A DNA stretch of 64,000 nt from contig NZ_BCZE01000029.1 of assembly GCF_001598555.1 (NCBI RefSeq), positions 1-64,000 of the forward strand, given 5' to 3'. This stretch comes from Novosphingobium rosa NBRC 15208 (GTDB lineage Bacteria > Pseudomonadota > Alphaproteobacteria > Sphingomonadales > Sphingomonadaceae). Positions 28,028 through 36,328 of the stretch are shown here, in pieces (the first letter of the stretch is position 1; the number at the start of each line of letters is the position of its first letter). The notes beneath the pieces are model-generated. The model was not told the origin of the DNA, made no database searches, and worked only from the letters and a program-made list of their open reading frames with translations. The translations under genes were made by a program, and so were the position numbers.

Positions 28028-30075
28028 AACGCATCGCCCTCCTGCTGGCCGCCCTGCTGGCGACACCGGCGCAGGCGCAGGCCCCCGCCCCCAAGGCCGC
28101 GTCCGAGCGGCTGTGGGTCGGCTCGGCCTGGTATCCCGAGCAATGGCCCGAAGCCCGCTGGGCCGAGGATCTGCGGCTGATGAAGGCGCAAGGCGCCAAT
28201 GTGGTGCGCATCGGCGAGTTCGCATGGAGCCGGATCGAGCCGGAGGAAGGCCATTACGATTTCGGCTGGCTGCAACGCGCCGTCAGGCTGGCCGCCCAGT
28301 ATGATCTCAAGGTGGTGATCGGCACGCCGACCAACACGCCCCCGGCATGGCTGACCCAGACCTATCCCGACACGCTGCGCGTCGACGATACCGGCGTGCC
28401 CGCCAAGCATGGCGGCCGCCGCCAGTTCTCGATCTCCAGCCCGCGCTACCGCGCGCTGGCCCGCGACATCGTGGGGCGCATGGCCGATGCGGTGGGTCAG
28501 GAGCCCAATGTGATCGGCTGGCAGATCGACAATGAATACACCGACGAAAGCTATGATCCCGCCGCCCGCGCCGCATGGCATGCCTGGCTGCAGGCCAAAT
28601 ACGGCACGCTGGACAAGCTCAACACCGTCTGGACGACGCAATACTGGTCGCAGACCTACAGCGCCTGGGATCAGGTGCCCTTCAGCACCGCCAAGGGCAA
28701 TCCCGGCTGGATGCTGGACCTCAAGCGCTTCATCACCGGCCAGTGGGTGGCGTTCCAGCGCAACCAGCTGGAGGTGCTGCGCGCCAAAGTGCCGGCGCGG
28801 CAGTTCGTCACCACCAATCTTGGCGGGCTGGGCTGGGCGAACCGCTTCGACCGCTTCGCGATCAATCAGGATCTCGATCTGGCCTCATGGGACGATTATG
28901 TCGGCACCGGCCATATCGACCGCTACCGCAACGGCGCGGTCAACGATCTGGCGCGCGGCTGGAAGCGGCAGAACTTCTGGGTGATGGAAACCCAGCCCGG
29001 CTTCGTGAACTGGGCCCCGGTCAGCAACATGCTCTATCCCGGCGAGACCCGCGCGCTGGCCTGGCAGACGGTGGGGCACGGCGCCGATGCGGTGCTGTTC
29101 TGGCAGTGGCGCAATGCGCTCAACGGGCAGGAATCGATGCATGGCTCGCTGATCGGCGCCGATGGCAAGCCGCTGCCGATCTATGCCGAGGCGCGGCAGA
29201 TCGGCGAGGATTTCGCCAAGGCCTCGCCCGCGCTGGCGGGCACCTCGCCCGATGCGCAGGTGGCGCTGCTGATGGACTATGACAGCCGCTGGGCCATCGA
29301 CTTCCAGCCGCTGACCAGGGATTACGACAATGTCGCGGTGCTGATCGACCATTACCGACCGCTCAAGGATGCGGTGGGGGCGGTGGACGTGGTTGCGGCG
29401 GCGGCCCCGCTGGGGCGTTACCGGCTGGTGGTGGCGCCCGGCCTCAATGTCATCCCCGAGGCGCTGGCCGCCCATCTGGCCGATTATGTCCGCGCCGGGG
29501 GCCATCTGGTGCTGGGCCCGCGCTCGGGCCTGAAGGATGAATTCAACCGCCTCGATCCGGTTCGCCAGCCCGGGCCCCTCGCCGACCTGCTCGGCGGGCA
29601 GGTCGAGCAATTCTATGCCCTCGACGAGCCGGTTGCGGTGGGCAGCAACAGCGCGCGGATCTGGGCCGAAGACCTGACGGTCAAGGCAGCCGACGCGCAG
29701 GTGCTGCTGCGCTACGGCAAGGCCAATGGCTGGCTCGACGGCCATCCCGCGGCGATCACGCGCAAGTTGGGCAAGGGCCGCATCACCTATCTGGGGGCGC
29801 TGCTCGATGCGCCGGGCCTGCGCGCCTTTCTCGATCGCGAGATGACCGATGCCGGGGTGACCCGTGACATCGCCATGCCCGAGGATGTCGAGCTGATGAC
29901 CCGCGAGGGGCAGGGCCGCCGGATCACCATTCTGATCAACCACGGCCGGCAGGAGCGCGCGGTGACCTTGCCCGCCCCCATGACCGATGTGCTGAAAGGC
30001 GGCAGCGTCACCCGGGTGGTGCTGCCGGTGGAGGGCGTCGCCGTCCTCCGGAACGATATAAAAACAGGGGGATGA
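28024..30075 (+). CDS. GH42 beta-galactosidase-like enzyme, copy 1, secreted
   Basis: 683 residues from a GTG overlapping the SDR stop (GTGA). Sec signal peptide (KRIALLLAALLATPAQA-Q). The barrel begins SAWYPEQWPEARWAEDL, and acid/base Glu171 (GWQIDNEYTDE) and nucleophile Glu322 (FWVMETQPG) are in place; a trimerisation-like and a C-terminal beta domain follow. It should hydrolyse beta-galactosides or alpha-L-arabinopyranosides, for example pectin galactan side chains, in the periplasm. Overlaps the fucosidase gene by 4 bp. A paralogue with the same active-site spacing lies at 36329-38398. Confidence 0.9.
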   Translation: MKRIALLLAALLATPAQAQAPAPKAASERLWVGSAWYPEQWPEARWAEDLRLMKAQGANVVRIGEFAWSRIEPEEGHYDFGWLQRAVRLAAQYDLKVVIGTPTNTPPAWLTQTYPDTLRVDDTGVPAKHGGRRQFSISSPRYRALARDIVGRMADAVGQEPNVIGWQIDNEYTDESYDPAARAAWHAWLQAKYGTLDKLNTVWTTQYWSQTYSAWDQVPFSTAKGNPGWMLDLKRFITGQWVAFQRNQLEVLRAKVPARQFVTTNLGGLGWANRFDRFAINQDLDLASWDDYVGTGHIDRYRNGAVNDLARGWKRQNFWVMETQPGFVNWAPVSNMLYPGETRALAWQTVGHGADAVLFWQWRNALNGQESMHGSLIGADGKPLPIYAEARQIGEDFAKASPALAGTSPDAQVALLMDYDSRWAIDFQPLTRDYDNVAVLIDHYRPLKDAVGAVDVVAAAAPLGRYRLVVAPGLNVIPEALAAHLADYVRAGGHLVLGPRSGLKDEFNRLDPVRQPGPLADLLGGQVEQFYALDEPVAVGSNSARIWAEDLTVKAADAQVLLRYGKANGWLDGHPAAITRKLGKGRITYLGALLDAPGLRAFLDREMTDAGVTRDIAMPEDVELMTREGQGRRITILINHGRQERAVTLPAPMTDVLKGGSVTRVVLPVEGVAVLRNDIKTGG

Positions 30076-31703
30076 TGATGCGCACGACAAGACGGCACAT
30101 TCTGGCGGGCGGGGTCATCGGCTCCGTCTGGCTCTCGGCCCCGGGGCTGGCGCGGGCAGGGCTGGTGCAGGCAGGGCAGGCCGCGACCGACCTCTATCCC
30201 ATGGGCTTCAAGGCCGGGCCGGTCGGGCGCCAGCTTGCCCGTGTCGACAAGGGCGCGGCCACCGGCCCCTTTCGCCCGGACTGGGAATCCTTGCGCGGCT
30301 TCCGCGTCGCCGACTGGTTCCGCGACGCGAAATTCGGCATCTTCATCCACTGGGGCCCCTATGCCGTGCCCGGGTTCCTGACCGAATGGTATTCGCGCAA
30401 CATGTATGATCGCGGCAATGTCGCTTTCACCTATCACCGCAATGTCTGGGGCCCACAGGACAAGTTCGGCTGCAAGGATTTCATCCCCAAATTCACCGCC
30501 GAGCATTTCGATGCCGAGGCATGGGTCGCCCTCTTCAAGGAGGCCGGCGCGCGCTACGTCGTGCCCGTGGCCGAGCATTGCGACGGCTTCGCCATGTATG
30601 ACTGCGCGATGACCGACTGGAACGCGGTCCGCATGGGCCCCAGGCGCGACACCGCCGACGCGCTGATGAAGGCCGCGCGCAAGGCCGGGCTGCATTTCGG
30701 CCTCTCCTCGCACCGGGCCGAACACTGGATGTGGTTCGGGCCGGGCCGGGGCTATGACAGTGACGTCAATGATCCGCGCTATGCCGGGCTCTATGGGCCC
30801 GCCGCGCCGCAGACCCTGCCCGCCGACGCCCATGGCGCCGCGCCCGATCCCTCGCATCTGGAAAACTGGCTGCCGCCGCACAAGGACTTCCTCGACGACT
30901 GGCTGGCCCGCACCACCGAATTCATCGACAAATACCGCCCCGAAATCATCTATCTCGACTGGTGGACGGCGGCCCCCTCCTTCGAACCCTATCTCCAGCG
31001 CCTCGCCGCCTATTACTACAATGCGGGCAGGCGCGATGGCTATGCCACCGCCATCACCTACAAGGGCGAGCAGTTTCCCGTCGGCACGGCGCTGTTCGAT
31101 GTCGAGCGCGGCAAGCTCGACGCGCTCCGGCTGGAGCCGTGGCAGACCGACACTTCGGTCTCGACCAAGAGCTGGGGCTACATTCAGGACGATGATTTCA
31201 AGCAGCCCAAAGCGCTGGTTCAGGATCTGATCGACATCGTCGCCAAGAACGGCAATCTGCTGCTGAACATCGGCCCCCGCGCCGATGGCACCATCCCCGA
31301 GGAGGTGCAGGCCACCTTGCGCGGCATCGGCGGCTGGCTGGCCACCCATGGCGAGGCGATCTACGGCACGCGGCCCTGGCGCTTCTTTGGCGAGGGGCCA
31401 ACCACCGCCGTCGCCGGGGAGAAAAAGGAAAGCGCCAACCGCAGCTGGAAAAGCGCGGACTTCCGCTTCACCACCAAGGGCAGGACGCTCTACGCCATCG
31501 GCATGGAGCGACCCGCCAATGGCACGGCGCTGATCAAGACGCTCTATGCCGACACGCCGCATCTCGACAGGCCGATCGCCGGGGTCTCGCTGGTCGGGGC
31601 CGGTGCCCTCGCATGGCGGCAAGACGCGCAAGGGCTGGACGTGACCCTGCCCGACAGTGTTGGCGCCGCCATGCCCTATGCACTGAAAATCGATCTGGGC
31701 TGA
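30072..31703 (+). CDS. GH29 alpha-L-fucosidase, Tat-exported
   Basis: 543 residues. Twin-arginine signal RRHILAGGVIGSVWLSA near residue 7. GH29 barrel motifs: WFRDAKFGIFIHWGPYAVPG, YVVPVAEHCDGFAMYDC and the nucleophile-containing strand EIIYLDWW with Asp296 at the expected place, followed by NLLLNIGPRADG. A C-terminal beta domain closes the protein. It removes alpha-L-fucose (or related sugars; family members vary) from oligosaccharides. The ATG repeats three times; the first forms the ATGA overlap with the GH42 stop. Fits side-chain trimming of rhamnogalacturonan or xyloglucan. Confidence 0.9.
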   Translation: MMMRTTRRHILAGGVIGSVWLSAPGLARAGLVQAGQAATDLYPMGFKAGPVGRQLARVDKGAATGPFRPDWESLRGFRVADWFRDAKFGIFIHWGPYAVPGFLTEWYSRNMYDRGNVAFTYHRNVWGPQDKFGCKDFIPKFTAEHFDAEAWVALFKEAGARYVVPVAEHCDGFAMYDCAMTDWNAVRMGPRRDTADALMKAARKAGLHFGLSSHRAEHWMWFGPGRGYDSDVNDPRYAGLYGPAAPQTLPADAHGAAPDPSHLENWLPPHKDFLDDWLARTTEFIDKYRPEIIYLDWWTAAPSFEPYLQRLAAYYYNAGRRDGYATAITYKGEQFPVGTALFDVERGKLDALRLEPWQTDTSVSTKSWGYIQDDDFKQPKALVQDLIDIVAKNGNLLLNIGPRADGTIPEEVQATLRGIGGWLATHGEAIYGTRPWRFFGEGPTTAVAGEKKESANRSWKSADFRFTTKGRTLYAIGMERPANGTALIKTLYADTPHLDRPIAGVSLVGAGALAWRQDAQGLDVTLPDSVGAAMPYALKIDLG

Positions 31704-31732
31704 CCCCACCCCATAGCAGGAGAACCAGTCCC

Positions 31733-32407
31733 ATGTCACAGCAAACGCTCGCCTTCCTTCACACCTCGCCCACGCTGGCCCCGCTGTTCACCGCGCTCGC
31801 CAGCGAGTTGCTGCCCGATGTGCGCGTGCTTCACTTCGTGGACGAAAGCCTGATCAAGAACACCATTGCCGCCGGGCAGCTGGAAAAGCCGACCATGCGC
31901 CGCCTGATCGACCTTGTCGGCTCCACCTTCGATGCCGGGGCCGACGCAACGCTGGTCACCTGCTCCTCCATCGGCCCGGCGGTGGACATGGCCAGCGCGC
32001 TGCACGACCGCCCCGTGCTGCGCGTCGACCGCCCGATGGCCGAGGCGGCGGTGGCGCGGGGCCGCCGCATCGGCGTGGTCGCCACTCTCTCGACCACCCT
32101 CGCCCCAACCGCCGACCTCGTGCGGCGCATCGCCGCCGAGCAGGGCAAGGAGATCGAACTGGTCGAGCATCTCTGCGAGGGCGCCTTCGACGCCGTGATG
32201 GCCGGAGACGGCGCCACCCATGACCGCATCGTCGGCCAGGCGATCACGCAGGCGATGGCCGGGCTCGACGCCATCGTTCTCGCGCAGGCCTCGATGGCGC
32301 GGGTGGTGGACGCCTTGCCGCCCGAGGACGTGCCCGCCCCCACCTTCGCCAGCCCGCGCCTTGGCGTCGAGCGCGCCCGCGACGCGCTGAAGGGGCTGGC
32401 CGCTTGA
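31733..32407 (+). CDS. Asp/Glu/hydantoin racemase superfamily protein, one catalytic Cys position lost
   Basis: 224 residues; AGGAGAA lies upstream of the ATG at good spacing. The first active-site cysteine is present (Cys77 in LVTCSSIG). The region where racemases carry the second cysteine (usually L-G-C-T) reads IVLAQASMARVV, so the two-base racemase mechanism is unlikely. Single-Cys members of this superfamily include decarboxylases and isomerases, for instance arylmalonate decarboxylase. Encoded between the fucosidase and an MFS carrier and close to the sugar-acid kinase/RLP pair, it may act on a keto-acid intermediate. Exact reaction unknown. Confidence 0.75.
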   Translation: MSQQTLAFLHTSPTLAPLFTALASELLPDVRVLHFVDESLIKNTIAAGQLEKPTMRRLIDLVGSTFDAGADATLVTCSSIGPAVDMASALHDRPVLRVDRPMAEAAVARGRRIGVVATLSTTLAPTADLVRRIAAEQGKEIELVEHLCEGAFDAVMAGDGATHDRIVGQAITQAMAGLDAIVLAQASMARVVDALPPEDVPAPTFASPRLGVERARDALKGLAA

Positions 32408-33642
32408 GCAAGCGCGCCGGTGTCCTGCTGCTGCTGGCGGCGCTCTCGGTCATCACCTTCGTGGACCGCATGGCCATCGCCGTCACCGGCACGACGATCC
32501 AGACCGACATGGGCATCGGCCCCGAGGCCTGGGGCTGGATTCTGGGCGCCTACACGATTGCCTATGCCGTGTTCGAGATCCCCTCGGGCGCGATGGGGGA
32601 CCGCCGGGGCTACCGGCGGGAGCTGACGCGGATCACGGTCTGGTGGTCCTTCTTCACCGCGATCACCGCCGCCTGCCGCACGGCGTGGCAGCTGGGCACG
32701 GCGCGCTTCCTGTTCGGGCTGGGGGCGGCGGGGGCCTATCCCAACATGTCCGGCGTGCTCTACCGCTGGTTCCCGGCGCGGGAGCGCGCGCGCGGTCAGG
32801 GCGTGATCTGGGCCGCCAGCCGCTTTGGCGGCGCGCTCGCCCCGCTGCTGCTGGTGCCGCTGCAGGCGGCCTTCGGCTGGCGGGCGGTGTTTCTGGCGCT
32901 GGGGCTTGCGGGCTTCCTCTGGGCGCTGGCATGGCGGTTCTTCTTCCACGAACACCCCGGCCTGCACCCGCGCATCACCGCGCAGGAAAAGGCACTGATC
33001 GGCCAGAGCGGAGCGGCCGATCATACCGGCACCCCATGGGCCAGGCTGTTTGGCCTGCCGCAGCTGTGGCTGATCTCGCTCGCCTATTTCTTCTATGCCT
33101 TTGGCAGCTGGTTCTTTTTCGGCTGGTTCCCGGTGTGGATGGTCAAGGGTGCAGGCTTCACGCCCGCCGAGATGGGGCTTTATGCGGCGATCCCCTTCCT
33201 GCTCGGCATGGGCGGGAATCTCGTCGGCGGTTACCTGTCCGATGCGGTGGCGGCCCGCATCGGCATCCGGCGCGCCTACAGCCGGATCGCCTGCCTGTGC
33301 CTGCTCGCCACCGCCGTGCTGCTGGTGGCAATGAGTCTGGCCGCAGGCAAGCTGGCGGTTGTGCTGCTCGCCGGTGCGGCCTTTGCGATCATGGATCTGA
33401 TGCTGCCCTCGGCCTGGGCCATGTGCATGGCCATCGGCGGCCGCCACGGGGGCGTCGCGACGGGCATGATGAACACCGCAGGCAACATCGGCGGGTTCCT
33501 CTGCACGGTGATCTTCGGCCATGTGGTCGCCAAAACCGGCGATTACGATCTGCCGCTGCGGGGCGTGGCGGGCTGCGTGGCGGTGGCGGCCCTGCTGTTC
33601 CTCGTCACCGACTGCACCCGCAGCTTCGAGCCGGAAGCCTAG
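32404..33642 (+). CDS. MFS transporter, anion:cation symporter (hexuronate/sugar-acid) type
   Basis: 412 residues with 12 membrane segments. It starts at a TTG that overlaps the previous stop (TTGA). Characteristic stretches: ITFVDRMAIAVTGTTIQTDM, the loop DRRGYRRELTRITVWWSFFT and RFLFGLGAAGAYPNMSGVLY, typical of the ACS family (ExuT, GudP, phthalate and sugar-acid carriers). It probably imports an organic or sugar acid through the inner membrane. Last gene of the plus operon; its end overlaps the convergent kinase gene by 4 bp. Confidence 0.85.
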   Translation: MSKRAGVLLLLAALSVITFVDRMAIAVTGTTIQTDMGIGPEAWGWILGAYTIAYAVFEIPSGAMGDRRGYRRELTRITVWWSFFTAITAACRTAWQLGTARFLFGLGAAGAYPNMSGVLYRWFPARERARGQGVIWAASRFGGALAPLLLVPLQAAFGWRAVFLALGLAGFLWALAWRFFFHEHPGLHPRITAQEKALIGQSGAADHTGTPWARLFGLPQLWLISLAYFFYAFGSWFFFGWFPVWMVKGAGFTPAEMGLYAAIPFLLGMGGNLVGGYLSDAVAARIGIRRAYSRIACLCLLATAVLLVAMSLAAGKLAVVLLAGAAFAIMDLMLPSAWAMCMAIGGRHGGVATGMMNTAGNIGGFLCTVIFGHVVAKTGDYDLPLRGVAGCVAVAALLFLVTDCTRSFEPEA

Positions 33643-34907
33643 CCGCCCTTCCGCACTGTCTCGAAGAAATCGGCGGCCCCCATCTGGCCGCCCTTCAGCA
33701 CCAACTCCAGCCCATCAATGGCCGGATCGGCGGCGTGGAGGCGGCAAAGCGGCGCGCCGGGGGCAAGCGGGCCGACCCAGGTCAGCGCATCGCCACCCAG
33801 CTGGGCCACGGCATGGCTCGACGTGTCGCCGCCGGCGAACAGCACACGCCCGATCCCGGCCTCCGGCACGATGGCCTGGACCAGATTGCCCAGCATCGGG
33901 CCGAGCGCATCACTCACCGCGCCAGCCGCCGCAGCGACATCGCCCTGCGCGGAATGGATCACCACGCTCTCGCCACGCCCCAGCGCCGCGGTGGCCGCAG
34001 CGGCAAGGCGCGCAAGCTCCACCGGGTCATGAAGCCGCGCGACATCGATCCGCAGCGCCGTCCAGCCCGCAGCCTTCGCCCAGCCGATCTGCGCGGCGGT
34101 GGCCGGCGAACAGCTGCCGCTGACCACCAGCAGCCGATCGACCGCACGCGGCTTTGGCGTAACCGGCGCTTCCCCGCCCCATGCCGCGACCAGCGCCCGC
34201 GTGAGGCCGCCGCTGCCGACGCCGAAGCGGATCGCCCCACCGGCTCGGGCGGCGATCACATGCCCCGTCTCCTCCAGCATGCGCTGATCGACACTGTCGA
34301 ACAGCACCGCCGCCGCATTGGCCGCGTCGAACACCGCGCCGGCGTCGCCTCGCGCGAAATCCTCAAGCGAGACGAGCGCCACCGCCATGTCCGTCTGCGC
34401 CGCCAGATGGCGGCGCAGATCCGCCTCCGCCATCGGCGTGACGGGATGATGGGCCATCGTCGGATGCCGGTCGAGGCGCTGCACCGCCTCCCCCGCCGCC
34501 GCGAACAGCGTGCCGAAGGCCACATAGCGGCGCAGGTTGGGCTGCCCCACCACGATGGGCACGGTGCCGCCGAAGCGCGCATGCCCGATCTCCATGGCGC
34601 GCCCGATCGATCCGACCTGTGGCGCGCTGTCGAAGGTGGAGCAGGTCTTGTAGTGGACCAGCTCGGGGCCCAGCGCTTCCAGCGCGGCGAAATGGCGATC
34701 CAGATTTGTGTTCATCCAATCCGGCGAGCGGCTGCGGCTGTCGCCCGCCAGCCCCACCGCATCCAGCCTTCCGAAACGCGCGAGTTCCTCCGCGCCGGGC
34801 GGACGGAGAAACAGCACGGCTTGAAAGCCCGCTGACGCCAGCGCCTCCAGCACGTCGGTCGAGCCGGTGAAATCGTCGCCATACCAGGCGTAGCGCAGCC
34901 CGCTCAT
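33639..34907 (-). CDS. DUF1537 four-carbon-acid-sugar kinase family (3-oxo-isoapionate kinase-like)
   Basis: 422 residues from ATG 34907, which shares its A with the stop of the RuBisCO-like gene (TGATG). The N-terminal substrate domain begins YAWYGDDFTGSTDVLEALA and the C-terminal nucleotide domain carries LFAGGDTSSHAVAQLGG, both hallmark motifs of the DUF1537 kinases. Characterised members phosphorylate tetronates, 3-oxo-tetronates, erythronate or 3-oxo-isoapionate (OiaK). Translational coupling to a RuBisCO-like protein points to the OiaK role: phosphorylation of 3-oxo-isoapionate before decarboxylation. Function by association; the symbol is withheld because specificity cannot be seen. 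Confidence 0.85.
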   Translation of the reverse strand: MSGLRYAWYGDDFTGSTDVLEALASAGFQAVLFLRPPGAEELARFGRLDAVGLAGDSRSRSPDWMNTNLDRHFAALEALGPELVHYKTCSTFDSAPQVGSIGRAMEIGHARFGGTVPIVVGQPNLRRYVAFGTLFAAAGEAVQRLDRHPTMAHHPVTPMAEADLRRHLAAQTDMAVALVSLEDFARGDAGAVFDAANAAAVLFDSVDQRMLEETGHVIAARAGGAIRFGVGSGGLTRALVAAWGGEAPVTPKPRAVDRLLVVSGSCSPATAAQIGWAKAAGWTALRIDVARLHDPVELARLAAAATAALGRGESVVIHSAQGDVAAAAGAVSDALGPMLGNLVQAIVPEAGIGRVLFAGGDTSSHAVAQLGGDALTWVGPLAPGAPLCRLHAADPAIDGLELVLKGGQMGAADFFETVRKGG

Positions 34908-36178
34908 CAGCTGGCGAAGGCGCTCAGGGCGTCGCGCAATTCGGGCTGATCGCGCGCCGCCGCATCGAGCGGCACACCCGCCATCGCCGCCTCCCAGGCC
35001 TGACGCAGCGCGCGGACGCCCGCCGCTGGCCCCTGCGGATGCGCCAGAATGCCACCGCCCGCCGCAAAGATGCAATCGCTGCTGCCCAGCGCCGCATAGG
35101 TCGCCGGAACCTGCCGGGCCGACTGCCCCGAGGAGAAGACCGGCATCACCTCGCAGCCCGGGTGCGGCGCGTCGAACATCGGGGTGAGGCAAGCGCGCGC
35201 CGAGGCGATCACGCTGTCGTCCGTCTCGCAGAACTTGTTGGCGATGCCGTTGACATGGGTGTGGTCGATCCCGGCCAGCCGCCACAGCTTCTGATAGGCG
35301 ATGAAGCTCATGCCGATCGCCGGGGAGCGGCCATACATGCCCCAGCCGTTGCGATGGCCGTGGATCGGCACTTGCGCATGAGCGCGCAGCAGCTTCATCG
35401 CGGGCAGGCCGATGGAGTTCATGCTCGCCATGATGCAGGTGCCGCCCTCCGCCATGACCAGATCATGACGCGCCAGCATCTCGTCGACATCGCCGGTGAG
35501 GTTGGCGGCATACATCACGGTCTTGCCGGTCCGCTGCGCGTGATCGCGGATCACCGCCATCACCGCCTTCACCCGCGCCTCGAAAGGGCAGGCCGGGCCA
35601 TCGGCCTGCAGTTCGTCATCCTTGATGAAATCCACCCCGGCCGCGACCAGCTGACGCACCTGCGCGGCGGTCGTCTCGGGCGACATGCCGACGCTGGGCT
35701 TGATGATCGTGCCGATCATCGGCCTGCCCTGCACGCCCGCCAGCCGCCGCGTGCCGGTGACGCCGAATTGCGGCCCCTGATAGCGGCTGAGAAATTCGGG
35801 CGGCAGCGTCAGGTCGAGCAGTTTGAGACCGGAAAAAGCCTTCAGTTCGGAGAGATTGCCCGCCACCGTCGCCAGCAGATTGGGCAGCGAGGGGCCGATG
35901 TTCTCCAGCGGCCAGGACAGATCGACGCGGGCCGTCCGGCGGCGCCCGTCAACGCCCCCTTTGGGCAGGCCGGAGCCCGGCAGGGAGGGTTGCGGCGCAT
36001 CCTCAAGCCCGGTGATCGCCTCGACCCGCGCGGCGTGGCGTTCGCGCAGATCATCGGTTTCGTCGGGGGTGCGCACGAAGGTGCCGGTGGATTGCTCACC
36101 CGCCATGGTGGCGGCGGCATCCTCAAGGGGGAAGGCCGTTTCGATCCAGTAGCTTGCGTGGAAGCGCGGGCCTGTCAT
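34907..36178 (-). CDS. RuBisCO-like protein (form IV), candidate 3-oxo-isoapionate-4-phosphate decarboxylase/transcarboxylase
   Basis: 423 residues from ATG 36178 (GAGAGAGG upstream; GTG 36181 is the alternative). RuBisCO-fold motifs: GTIIKPSVGMS, where the lysine matching Lys175 is kept (about 160) but the second lysine of KPKxG is Ser; the carbamylation/metal site DFIKDDE (Lys186, Asp188, Glu189) is intact; HGHRNGWGMYG and AAGGGILAHPQGPAAG align with the His and phosphate-loop regions. Metal chemistry on an enediolate is therefore plausible while true CO2 fixation is not expected. With the coupled DUF1537 kinase it matches the OiaX or OiaT proteins of apiose catabolism. Transcribed divergently from a GH42 gene. 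Confidence 0.85.
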   Translation of the reverse strand: MTGPRFHASYWIETAFPLEDAAATMAGEQSTGTFVRTPDETDDLRERHAARVEAITGLEDAPQPSLPGSGLPKGGVDGRRRTARVDLSWPLENIGPSLPNLLATVAGNLSELKAFSGLKLLDLTLPPEFLSRYQGPQFGVTGTRRLAGVQGRPMIGTIIKPSVGMSPETTAAQVRQLVAAGVDFIKDDELQADGPACPFEARVKAVMAVIRDHAQRTGKTVMYAANLTGDVDEMLARHDLVMAEGGTCIMASMNSIGLPAMKLLRAHAQVPIHGHRNGWGMYGRSPAIGMSFIAYQKLWRLAGIDHTHVNGIANKFCETDDSVIASARACLTPMFDAPHPGCEVMPVFSSGQSARQVPATYAALGSSDCIFAAGGGILAHPQGPAAGVRALRQAWEAAMAGVPLDAAARDQPELRDALSAFAS

Positions 36179-36233
36179 CACCTAACCTCTCTCGATTGCA
36201 GCGCGGTGGATCGATCGTGCTTTTTCCGCCGCT

Positions 36234-36262
36234 CATGTTTATATACACATCACACTTTAATA
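36234..36262 (-). promoter_or_regulatory. Degenerate operator-like site B in the RLP / GH42 divergent region
   Basis: On the minus strand TATAAACATG (36243-36234) is identical over 10 nt to the second half of site F, but the partner at 19-bp offset (ATTAAAG, 36261-36255) is poor. It lies in a 150-bp AT-rich divergent promoter region. Possible weak member of the regulon. Confidence 0.35.
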
Positions 36263-36328
36263 TACGCACACATTAATGCAAGCTGCTGGGGCAGTGCCGA
36301 CATAAGGCAAGACACGGAGAGGAGAGAT

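Noticed and set aside
34907..36178. True CO2-fixing RuBisCO
   Set aside because: One active-site lysine is Ser, the length is short, no phosphoribulokinase or small subunit is nearby, and the partner is a DUF1537 kinase.
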